The notes below the pieces were generated by a model. It worked only from the letters and a program-made list of their open reading frames with translations. It made no database searches and was not told the origin of the DNA. A program made the translations under genes and the position numbers. This document shows positions 1 through 5,842 of a DNA stretch of 6,522 nt, piece by piece (position 1 is the stretch's first letter; every line of letters starts with the position of its first letter). Source of the stretch: Cyanobacteria bacterium UBA11153 (GTDB taxonomy: Bacteria; Cyanobacteriota; Cyanobacteriia; Cyanobacteriales; Coleofasciculaceae); NCBI GenBank assembly GCA_003511885.1, contig DOIX01000258.1, forward strand, positions 1 to 6,522, given 5' to 3'.

Positions 1-344
1 AGATAGGATTTTCCGTCGTTATCGAAATTTTCGGTAATTTTCCCTGTGTCTGTTGGATGGGCTAAAGTGGGATGAGATTTACCAGTGTTATCTGAATTTA
101 ACGTAATCTTGGATATCTCAGGATTATCGGGAGTTTGTAGTATTTTTGATAAAAAAGATTCAGGAAATTCTTCATATACTCCATCATCACCTCCAAGCAT
201 CTCCACCTCTTCGCCCAAGACTTTTCCAGACAGAGGTGACACTTCAAGTTTAGATATATCGCGAGATTGAGCTAAAGCTGGCAATGTCGAGATGGGCGGA
301 AGGATGCCCAAGACAACGATTAGTGAATGATAGAGTAATTTCAT
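1..344 (-). CDS. Exported protein of unknown function, N-terminal part (runs off left edge)
   Basis: This is an open frame of 114 complete codons that starts at an ATG (342-344) and leaves the window without a stop. Residues 1-25 form a classical Sec signal peptide: a short charged start (MKLLYHS), a hydrophobic core (LIVVLGILPPIST) and an Ala-x-Ala cleavage site (LPALA, then QS). The mature part is acidic and hydrophilic, with a loosely repeated Asp-Asn/Thr-x-Gly-Lys motif near residues 85-112 (DNTGKS, DTGK, DNDGKS). I do not recognise the family. The signal peptide predicts export to the periplasm or thylakoid lumen. The start lies 53 bases downstream of the stop of the pentapeptide-repeat gene on the same strand, so co-transcription is possible. 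No strong Shine-Dalgarno is visible. The signal peptide is good evidence that the frame is real; the function is unknown. Confidence 0.72.
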   Translation of the reverse strand, partial: MKLLYHSLIVVLGILPPISTLPALAQSRDISKLEVSPLSGKVLGEEVEMLGGDDGVYEEFPESFLSKILQTPDNPEISKITLNSDNTGKSHPTLAHPTDTGKITENFDNDGKSY

Positions 345-397
345 GAAAACAATTTCAAAGATAGCTGAGTTAGGTAGAAACTATTATGAGATGCGTG

Positions 398-1051
398 TCA
401 TTTGTACTCACACCAATGATGACCACAATCATAGCAAGAAAAATATACATCTGCTTCGGTATTACCAGAGCCAAACGCACCACTTGTAAAGGTTGTGCCA
501 GAATGATAAGCATCGCCGCCACACTTAACACAAACGCGATAACTATTGCGATATCCCTTGCGAATACAAACAATAGCATCAGTTAATATTGCTTCGTTAA
601 GCTCAGTATTTATTACATAAACTATAGACAAATTACATCGAGTAAAATTCACACCGTTTAATTTCAAGCTGGCAAAATTTGCATCAGAAAAATCTGCTGC
701 CGTAAAATTAGCATTTTGTAAATTTGAATCAACTAAATGAGATCTTTTGAAAATAGAGCCAATGCAAGTAGTATCAGATAGATTAACCTTGTGAAGCGAA
801 GTATCAGATAGATTCGCACCACTTAAATTTGTGCCATTAAATTTACAACGATGAATATACGCATCTGTAAGATTAACTCCACTTAAATTTGCTTGTCTAA
901 TCACACAGCCATAAAACTTTGATCGACTTAAATCTGCTCCTGTCAAATTAATCTTATCAAGATTTTTAGCTTCAATGAGCGTAGATTGAAAGTTACGCTC
1001 ACCCCTTTGATATCGCTCAATCAATTCTGAGGTGTTGATAAACTTAACCAT
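398..1051 (-). CDS. Pentapeptide-repeat protein with C-terminal zinc-ribbon-like tail
   Basis: 217 residues. After a short N-terminal lead (ELIERYQRGERNFQ, residues 9-22, a common opening in cyanobacterial pentapeptide proteins), residues 23-160 are an almost unbroken run of A(D/N)LXX-type pentapeptides (TGADLSRSKF, SGANLSDTSL, NANFTAADFSDANF). This family folds as a right-handed quadrilateral beta-helix; most cyanobacterial members have no assigned function. Residues 174-213 hold CVKCGG and, 28 residues after its second Cys, CYDCGHHW. The four cysteines C174, C177, C206 and C209, with the CxxCGHxW ending, resemble a TFIIS-type zinc ribbon, so metal or nucleic-acid binding is an inference. 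The start is supported by a GGGAGG Shine-Dalgarno (1060-1065) eight bases upstream of the ATG. No signal peptide is seen, so a cytoplasmic location is likely. The exported-protein gene follows 53 bases downstream on the same strand. Confidence 0.9.
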   Translation of the reverse strand: MVKFINTSELIERYQRGERNFQSTLIEAKNLDKINLTGADLSRSKFYGCVIRQANLSGVNLTDAYIHRCKFNGTNLSGANLSDTSLHKVNLSDTTCIGSIFKRSHLVDSNLQNANFTAADFSDANFASLKLNGVNFTRCNLSIVYVINTELNEAILTDAIVCIRKGYRNSYRVCVKCGGDAYHSGTTFTSGAFGSGNTEADVYFSCYDCGHHWCEYK

Positions 1052-1600
1052 TGCAATAACCTCCCTTTTCTCAGGAATATGTTTTCGCCAATTGGCAATA
1101 CCGTCCCCAAAGGGATGGATCTTGGTTACGCTATCGTAATTGTATCTTGTATTTTTATAGCCTCCATAGTTTCAAGATTAAAATTCAGGTACTTTTCACC
1201 AATCTTCAGGGTTATTACGATTGATACTTGGGCATCTTCCAGGATAAATGGGCAGTATTTTGCCTATTTAGTGGAAGCTACTATCACGAAACCTGATTTT
1301 ATCGTTAGTCGGCAATGTCCACCCTACCAAGCATGACATTAGTGTCAGATAAGCTCGCAGCGCACCTCGCATTGGATATTTACTTTTGCCCCTTACTACT
1401 TACCACTTACCTCTTAAGAGTCACCACTATCCAACGGGAGGTACTTTAACAGTTTATCAGTTTTAGGCAAAATTGTAACATTAGCTACTGACTTTGAAGT
1501 TTACCGATTAACTGGTGCTAACTCTAGGATAAAGTACATTAGCGGTTAGGGATTAATCCTGGTAGGCTAAAAGCTGATATTAAATCAAGCTAGTTGCGAT
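1052..1600. other. Divergent intergenic region (549 bases) with hairpin and repeat relics
   Basis: No convincing gene is seen. The region separates the pentapeptide-repeat gene (minus) from the caspase-like gene (plus), so it should hold both promoters, but no consensus -35/-10 pair stands out. Visible structures are a 10-base palindrome GCCAATTGGC (1087-1096); a hairpin CCGTCCC-caaa-GGGATGG (1101-1118, one G-T pair), of the kind often seen as degenerate cyanobacterial hairpin repeats; the string GGCAATGTCCACCCTAC (1314-1330 approx.), resembling a decayed copy of a common cyanobacterial intergenic repeat; a CTTACTACTTACCACTTACC low-complexity run (about 1391-1411) next to the palindrome CTCTTAAGAG (1411-1420); and the palindrome GGATTAATCC (1550-1559), 41 bases before the caspase-like gene, which could be an operator. 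The 85-codon plus-strand frame at 1079-1336 is not supported as a gene. Confidence 0.55.
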
Positions 1601-4018
1601 ATGGGATTTAATCGGCGGAATTTTCTGCAAAAAGCTGGTTTAGGAATCGGCGCGCTAGGAGTGAGCGAGACATTGCTATCACTTCTGTTTGATGGAAGTA
1701 GAGCCGTACCTATATTAGATCGTTATGGCCTAGCGTTGGCACAACCCACCCAACGGAAGTTGGCGCTATTGGTGGGGATTAATCAGTATCCGCAGATGAT
1801 GACTTTGGGTGGTTGCGTTACGGATGTGGCAATGCAACGAGAATTGTTGATTCATAGATTTGGTTTTAGCGATCGCGATATCTTAACTTTAACTGATAGT
1901 CAAGCGACTCGCAGGGCAATTGAAACTGGGTTTGTCGAGCATCTCATCAAGCAGGCTCGGGCGGGTGATGTGGTGGTTTTCCACTTTAGCGGTTATGGTA
2001 GTCGCGTCAAGAGGAATCTTGCTGCTGATATCGATAAGTTGGGAAACTGGGATAATAGTTTTGTTACTGTCGATGGTGCAATCCCGACTAATGGGATTCC
2101 TGCTCGTGATTTACTGGCGGAAACTTTGAGGTTATTGCTGTTATCCCTGGCTACTTCTAATGTTACGACGATTCTCGATACTGCTCATGTTGATAGGGTG
2201 AATATTCTCGAGGGCACTTTACGAGTCAGAAATCCTGCTTACCCACCTGCTGATACTGTAATTTCGGAAGAGTTGGCGTTTAGAGAGGAATTATTAGGAC
2301 AAATTAATGGTATACAACGCGGAAATATCGGTATGATGCCGGGATTATTTCTGGCTGCGGCTGGATTGTCTCCTTTAGCGATGGAGGCTAAGTGGAATGG
2401 TTTTGCGGCTGGTTTATTTACATATTGTCTCACTCAGTATCTTTGGCAGGTAATGCCACCAACTACGGTTCAGATTACCATGAGTAGGACGGCGGCAAAC
2501 ATCAATCAGCTTATTGGGATAAATCAACAGCCTCAGTTAGGAGGTGACAAATATCTGGATTCTTTATTACCTTATTATCTAAATCCGCATATCAGTGCTG
2601 ATGGTGTTGTTACTAGTTTAGATAGTAGTGGGACAACTGTACAGTTATGGTTAGGCGGATTATCGGGAATAGTTATTCAATATTATGGGATTAATTCTTT
2701 GCTGGAATTAGTTAATGAAAATACTCTTGAGAGGATAGAGGGGAGCGATACAAAGGATGCTGGGCTAGGGAGCGATACAGCGGATGCTGGGCTGGGGAGT
2801 CATATAGCGGACGATCTGGTAAAGAGTGAGGAAGGATCTGCTAAAATAATTAACAAGCAACAATCAATAACCCATAATCAAAAACTCACAACCAACAACC
2901 AACAACTCCAAATTCGTACTAAAGATGGACTAAGAGCTACAGCCCAACTTATTCCCAATACTACCATTCCTAACACCGCCATCAAAGTGGGACAATTGGT
3001 ACAAGAATCGGTACGAATTTTACCACGAAATGTTAGTCTGACTATCGCCCTAGACACTAAACTAGAACGAATTGAAAGAGTAGATGCAACTAGCGCTTTT
3101 GCAAGCATTTATCCCGTATCATCAGTAGTAGTAGCTGGGGAACAACCTGCCGATTACTTATTTGGCAAAAGGATAAAAGAAGGCAGTAGCGCCAATCGTT
3201 TACCTAATGCTGCACCAGGTTATGGACTATTCTACCTAGGTGGAGAAGCAATTCGCAATACCGCAGGAGAAAGTGGAGAAGCAGTGAAATCTGCGGTGAC
3301 AAGATTACAGCCCCAACTCAATACTTTGCTAGCATCTAAGTTATTACGTTTGACAGGAAATGAAGGCTCTTCTAAATTGGCAATTAGAGGATATCTGGAA
3401 ACAATTTTTCCTGAAGAAAAAACTATCGCAATCCGCGAAACTGGCAGAGGCTTTTCCTCATTAACAAGCCGAAATCTGCCCTTAAAGTACCCGGAATTTT
3501 TGCCCAGTGTCAAAGAAGGGAAGTTACCCTCTATCCCCAGAGGGAGCAGAATTCAGTGTCGATTAGAGAATTATAGCGATCGCGTTATCTATTTTATCAT
3601 GTTAGGCTTTCAAACTGGGGCGAATGCGATCGCGTTTTTTCCGCATTCATCTTCTTCGTCTTTACCGTCTGTACGAAATGGCTCAATAGCACCAGGACAA
3701 TCTGTGATTATACCAGCTCCTGCGACTACCTTTGATTGGGCTGTGGCAGGATTGCCGGGAGTTTGTGAAATTCAGTTGATTGCCAGCCCTTTTCCTTTTA
3801 CTGGGGCAATGGCAAAATTACAAGAAGGGATGATTTCTACCGTTAAAGGAGAGCGAATTGATAATCTGTTGAATCCCCTGGATGTGGCGCAAGCAATTTT
3901 GCAAGATTTACACCAAGGTAGTGGAGTTACTTCGGATCGGATTGGTATTATTTCTGATAGTTATGTGCTAGATGTCAAGGCTTGGGCTACTTTGAGTTTT
4001 ATTTATGAGGTAGTTTAA
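1601..4018 (+). CDS. Tat-exported caspase-family protein, catalytically dead (pseudo-orthocaspase)
   Basis: 805 residues. The N-terminus NRRNFLQKAGLG is a twin-arginine signal followed by a hydrophobic stretch and an Ala-x-Ala site (GLALA, then Q48), which predicts Tat export and supports this start although no clear Shine-Dalgarno is seen. Residues about 52-325 are a peptidase C14 (caspase p20/p10) domain: RKLALLVGINQYP (52-64), a helix with CVTDV (72-76), VVVFHFSGYGSRV (124-136), and TTILDTAHVDR (189-199). In active orthocaspases the third stretch reads SGHG and the fourth D-x-C-H. Here the His is Tyr132 and the Cys is Ala195, so proteolysis is not expected. Residues 381-437 are a repetitive linker. 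Residues about 650-730 resemble DUF4384 (surface or cell-envelope proteins). Cyanobacterial pseudo-orthocaspases with His/Cys changed to Tyr/Ser are known; Ala in place of Ser is less expected. A scaffold or regulatory role is inference. Two HIP1 sites flank the conserved parts (1869, 3576) and a third lies at 3626. Confidence 0.93.
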   Translation: MGFNRRNFLQKAGLGIGALGVSETLLSLLFDGSRAVPILDRYGLALAQPTQRKLALLVGINQYPQMMTLGGCVTDVAMQRELLIHRFGFSDRDILTLTDSQATRRAIETGFVEHLIKQARAGDVVVFHFSGYGSRVKRNLAADIDKLGNWDNSFVTVDGAIPTNGIPARDLLAETLRLLLLSLATSNVTTILDTAHVDRVNILEGTLRVRNPAYPPADTVISEELAFREELLGQINGIQRGNIGMMPGLFLAAAGLSPLAMEAKWNGFAAGLFTYCLTQYLWQVMPPTTVQITMSRTAANINQLIGINQQPQLGGDKYLDSLLPYYLNPHISADGVVTSLDSSGTTVQLWLGGLSGIVIQYYGINSLLELVNENTLERIEGSDTKDAGLGSDTADAGLGSHIADDLVKSEEGSAKIINKQQSITHNQKLTTNNQQLQIRTKDGLRATAQLIPNTTIPNTAIKVGQLVQESVRILPRNVSLTIALDTKLERIERVDATSAFASIYPVSSVVVAGEQPADYLFGKRIKEGSSANRLPNAAPGYGLFYLGGEAIRNTAGESGEAVKSAVTRLQPQLNTLLASKLLRLTGNEGSSKLAIRGYLETIFPEEKTIAIRETGRGFSSLTSRNLPLKYPEFLPSVKEGKLPSIPRGSRIQCRLENYSDRVIYFIMLGFQTGANAIAFFPHSSSSSLPSVRNGSIAPGQSVIIPAPATTFDWAVAGLPGVCEIQLIASPFPFTGAMAKLQEGMISTVKGERIDNLLNPLDVAQAILQDLHQGSGVTSDRIGIISDSYVLDVKAWATLSFIYEVV
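2741..2811 (+). repeat. 27-base in-frame tandem repeat, about 2.6 units, in the pseudo-orthocaspase linker
   Basis: Unit 1 is 2741-2767, unit 2 is 2768-2794 (three differences from unit 1), and a diverged partial third unit is 2795-2811. Each unit begins GGGAGCGATACA and encodes nine residues: GSDTKDAGL (381-389), GSDTADAGL (390-398), then GSHIAD. The unit length is a multiple of three, so copy-number change would keep the frame. It lies between the caspase domain and the C-terminal half, where length variation is likely to be tolerated. Confidence 0.85.
2850..2913 (+). repeat. CAACAA/CCAACAAC low-complexity stretch inside the coding region
   Basis: An A/C-rich run of loosely repeated AACAAGCAACAATCAATAA and ACAACCAACAACCAACAAC strings, encoding a Gln/Asn/Thr-rich linker (about residues 417-437, NKQQSITHNQKLTTNNQQLQ). 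Its base composition and repeat texture differ from the flanking codons and look like the short tandem repeats usually found between cyanobacterial genes. An origin by in-frame insertion or expansion of intergenic-type repeat DNA is inference. Confidence 0.6.
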
Positions 4019-4131
4019 ACAGTTGACAGTTGACTGTTGACAATTATAGGGAGTAGGGAGTAGGGAAGATTGATTAGCGATTGTCCAGTATCAACTATCA
4101 ACTGTCAACTATCAACTGTCAACTGTCAACT
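4019..4131. repeat. Inverted heptamer arrays (AGTTGAC / GTCAACT) between convergent genes
   Basis: The left arm (4019-4042) reads ACAGTTGACAGTTGACTGTT and continues GACAA. The right arm (about 4081-4131) is the reverse-complementary type, with seven-base units ATCAACT and GTCAACT alternating and starting from TTGTCCAGT. A GGGAGTAGGGAGTAGGGA run (4049-4066) sits in the loop. The arms can pair over at least 20 bases, so transcripts from either side would form a large hairpin. Since the pseudo-orthocaspase (+) and the methyltransferase (-) converge here, it may act as a bidirectional terminator or transcript-end structure, which is inference. Heptamer short tandem repeats of this kind are a cyanobacterial hallmark. 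The stop codon of the methyltransferase lies inside the right arm. Confidence 0.85.
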
Positions 4132-4941
4132 CGTCGAGGTACGATAAACTTCGTACATCAAAAGACTTCCTGCCACTGCGAGATTGAGAGAATCAGCATT
4201 GCCAACCATGGGAATTTGAATTAAATCTTGGCATAATTCTCGCTGTTGTGGAGTTAATCCTTGACGCTCTTCTCCCAGGAAAAGGAGGGGAGAAGAGGGA
4301 TAATGGAATTGATGGAGGTGAGTTTTGCCATCTGGGGAAGCACCAATTGCGTGACAGGAGTGGTGACGCATCCAGCGACGGAGTGAATTTAAGTCTGTCT
4401 TGACAAATATTTGATGGAAAATCGCGCCCATAGATGCCCTGACTACATTTGGATGAAAAGGATTAATATCCTTCCCCACAAAGATGAAACCAGCACCACC
4501 CACTGCTTCCGATGTCCGAATTAGCGTACCTAAGTTACCTTGCGATCGCACATTTTCTAGCACTATCCAGCATAACCCGGTTTGGGGCGAGATATCTGAT
4601 AGTCTAGACCAATTTTGGCGTGCGATCGCGCCTACTCCTGATGTCCTTTCGGAATAAGATATTTTTCGGAATTCTTCTGGGGTAAGACTAATGCTGGCAA
4701 CACCGCTACGGCGGGCATGACGTACTAATTTCCGTGCTAATGGTGCTGTTAATAACTTCTCGCTAAATAGGATTGTTGCGATATCAAAGCGATTATCCAT
4801 CGCTTGTACAAAGTTTCGGACACCCTCGATGTAGAATAATCCAGAGGTACTGCGATACTTGCGGTCGATTTGAAGCCTCTCTACTTCGGCTAGCGCCGCC
4901 TCAACTTCTAGCCGAGTGGGGCTGGAATTAACACCAGCCAT
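4126..4941 (-). CDS. SpoU/TrmH-family RNA 2'-O-methyltransferase
   Basis: 271 residues from the ATG at 4939-4941. It should transfer a methyl group from S-adenosylmethionine to a ribose 2'-OH in rRNA or tRNA in the cytoplasm; the target base cannot be read from the sequence. The N-terminal substrate-binding part contains LFYIEG (35-40), the SpoU substrate-binding hallmark. The knotted SPOUT catalytic domain shows all three motifs: ENVRSQGNLGTLIRT (129-143, with the conserved Asn-Arg), LGEERQGL (222-229), and IPMVGNADSLNLAVAGS (243-259). Length is normal for the family. The frame can be extended 11 codons to a TTG at 4974, giving 282 residues; a TAG closes it further up. The AGAAGGAGG next to the 4941 ATG has zero spacing and is not a normal ribosome site, so the start is uncertain. 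The last residues (RTSTS) and stop are encoded at the edge of the heptamer array. Two HIP1 sites lie within the gene (4542, 4622). Confidence 0.93.
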   Translation of the reverse strand: MAGVNSSPTRLEVEAALAEVERLQIDRKYRSTSGLFYIEGVRNFVQAMDNRFDIATILFSEKLLTAPLARKLVRHARRSGVASISLTPEEFRKISYSERTSGVGAIARQNWSRLSDISPQTGLCWIVLENVRSQGNLGTLIRTSEAVGGAGFIFVGKDINPFHPNVVRASMGAIFHQIFVKTDLNSLRRWMRHHSCHAIGASPDGKTHLHQFHYPSSPLLFLGEERQGLTPQQRELCQDLIQIPMVGNADSLNLAVAGSLLMYEVYRTSTS

Positions 4942-4981
4942 CCTCCTTCTGTGGAGCCGGATGGCTCTCGACAAGCGACAT
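4928..4981 (-). other. Possible 17-codon leader frame overlapping the methyltransferase start
   Basis: An ATG at 4979-4981 opens a frame encoding MSLVESHPAPQKEDGWC and ends with TAA at 4928-4930, in a different frame from the methyltransferase and past its ATG at 4941. Overlap of a short frame with a gene start can give translational coupling, but nothing else supports this and it may be chance. Confidence 0.15.
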
Positions 4982-5143
4982 TGGCAATAGCATAATTTGT
5001 TGTCGGACTAAATTTAGTCACATTAAATCTAATATATGGTTAGGATAGCATAGATTTCGCCATACTTGATTCTCCAGACAAGTCCATTTTGTAAATTTTG
5101 GTTAACATGGAATGTAAGCCCTTATTCCTCAATTCAATAACCA
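4942..5143. promoter_or_regulatory. Divergent promoter region with a 14-base palindrome
   Basis: This 200-base region separates the divergent methyltransferase and ferredoxin-like genes and must hold at least one promoter. A perfect palindrome GACTAAATTTAGTC lies at 5006-5019. On the plus strand it falls in the 17-base gap between TTGTCG (5000-5005, four of six matches to TTGACA) and TTAAAT (5023-5028, four of six matches to TATAAT). That arrangement would suit repression of a promoter for the ferredoxin-like gene, with a leader of about 110 bases. Both hexamers are weak, so the promoter call is tentative; the palindrome is certain. Confidence 0.35.
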
Positions 5144-5467
5144 GTGCCAATTGATTCTCCAAATAAAGATATACAACCAGAAGAGAACTCTGTTTTAATC
5201 TGTCAGTATCGCTCTTGTCTAGCCGCAGGCTCCGCAGAAGTATTAGCTGCCTTTGAAGCGATTGAAGGGATAAACTATAAGATAGTCGGTACAGGTTGTC
5301 AGGGACAGTGTAGTTGCGGTCCTACAGTAAGAATTGTACCAGAAGAAACTTGGTACTGCCGCATCAAACCTAGCGATGTCCCGGAAATTGTAGCACAACA
5401 TTTAGTGGGAGGAAGCCGAATTGAAGCTAAACTTAATCCCCGGATTCATATCCGGTTTAGTTTTTGA
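5144..5467 (+). CDS. Thioredoxin-fold [2Fe-2S] ferredoxin-like protein
   Basis: 107 residues, cytoplasmic, no signal peptide. VLICQYRSC (17-25) and GTGCQGQCSCGPTVRIVPEETWYCRI (49-74) match the thioredoxin-like [2Fe-2S] ferredoxin family: cluster ligands are expected at C20, C25, C52 and C56, with extra cysteines at C58 and C72. The tail SDVPEIVAQHLVGG...EAKLNPR (77-100) is also typical, and length is normal. These proteins carry electrons or serve as small redox partners; the partner here is unknown. The start is a GTG at 5144 and is forced: an in-frame TAA lies two codons upstream (CAA TAA CCA GTG), and no other ATG, GTG or TTG occurs before Cys20. No good Shine-Dalgarno is visible. A short ATG frame (5107-5154, MECKPLFLNSITSAN) overlaps the start. 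The gene is divergent from the methyltransferase and has its own terminator-like hairpin. Confidence 0.92.
   Translation: MPIDSPNKDIQPEENSVLICQYRSCLAAGSAEVLAAFEAIEGINYKIVGTGCQGQCSCGPTVRIVPEETWYCRIKPSDVPEIVAQHLVGGSRIEAKLNPRIHIRFSF
5440..5466 (+). terminator. Hairpin plus T-run overlapping the end of the ferredoxin-like gene
   Basis: CCGGAT (5440-5445), loop TCAT, ATCCGG (5450-5455) forms a perfect six-base stem, followed by TTTAGTTTTTG. This has the form of an intrinsic terminator. It lies inside the last nine codons, ending at the TGA stop (5465-5467), which is unusual but compatible with a compact gene end. The stem is short, so confidence is moderate. Confidence 0.4.
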
Positions 5468-5492
5468 AATTTAGTGATAACTCTGTAGCAAT

Positions 5493-5522
5493 GGACAGTT
5501 GACAGTTGACAGTTGACAGTTA
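5493..5522 (+). repeat. GACAGTT heptamer array, four direct units
   Basis: GGACAGTTGACAGTTGACAG continues to four uninterrupted GACAGTT units just downstream of the ferredoxin-like gene. It is the same heptamer as at 4019-4042, in the same orientation, and in the opposite orientation to the array at 4086-4131. The two-gene block 4131-5492 is therefore bracketed by inverted heptamer arrays. Confidence 0.88.
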
Positions 5523-5617
5523 GATACATCGAGCGAGTTAATAAGCTGCTACGCATTTAATTTGTATATCCCCACACCAAAAAAAACACACCCCTTTCGA
5601 TAAATTTACTATCCAAT

Positions 5618-5842
5618 TTAGATGCACCGCAGCTTACGCCATTGACGAATTTCCCCCATCCGAGAGGAGACTAATTTCACAACTTTGCCAATTCCTGGTA
5701 TCGTCGCTAATTGTCCAAAGGTAGCTTCTGCTAAATCAAGGAAGCCCGTCGCCGTATTAGCATCCCCATTAACCAGAATATAGTTTGCCAGTTGCCTGAG
5801 ATCCTGAGTAGCTCGATTTCGGATAATTAACTGATAACTCAT
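5618..5842 (-). pseudogene. Truncated ParE/RelE-type toxin
   Basis: 74 residues. MSYQLIIRNRATQDLRQLANYI (1-22), a middle helix (ATGFLDLAEATFGQLATIPGIGKVV, about 31-55) and MGEIRQWRKLRCI (62-74) follow the ParE-family pattern: beta-strand, two helices with A/L-rich faces, a 'P-x-x-G' turn (P49-G52), then the strand leading to R-x-W-R. Family members are about 90-105 residues and continue after R-x-W-R with a strand pair such as 'YLIFYR' and a final 'HxxRD' strand. Here the frame stops five residues after W68-R69. The next bases give no ParE-like residues in any minus-strand frame, so the C-terminal third is missing and the toxin is probably inactive. No full antitoxin gene lies upstream; a reading frame without a start (ends at the ATGA overlap, 5840-5842) reaches the toxin ATG but is unrecognised. 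Confidence 0.7.

Noticed and set aside
85..270. 61-codon plus-strand frame
   Set aside because: It is antisense to the signal-peptide protein on the minus strand; its Ser/Pro-rich composition is a shadow of that gene.
386..586. Frames on both strands over the 3' end of the pentapeptide gene
   Set aside because: They are overlapped by the zinc-ribbon part of a strongly supported gene and show no independent domain signal.
1079..1336. 85-codon plus-strand frame in the divergent intergenic region
   Set aside because: It has no Shine-Dalgarno, no recognisable domain, and it begins inside the 5' region of the pentapeptide gene and ends in repeat-like sequence. The composition looks non-coding.
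1920..3513. Several frames of 64-93 codons inside the pseudo-orthocaspase gene
   Set aside because: All are out-of-frame or antisense shadows of a long gene with clear domain structure.
4019..4131. CRISPR array
   Set aside because: The repeats are contiguous seven-base units without unique spacers of 30-40 bases, and no cas genes are present.
4939..4950. AGAAGGAGG as ribosome binding site for the methyltransferase ATG at 4941
   Set aside because: It directly abuts the ATG with no spacer, which is too close for normal Shine-Dalgarno pairing; it also reads as Arg codons of the longer TTG-initiated form.
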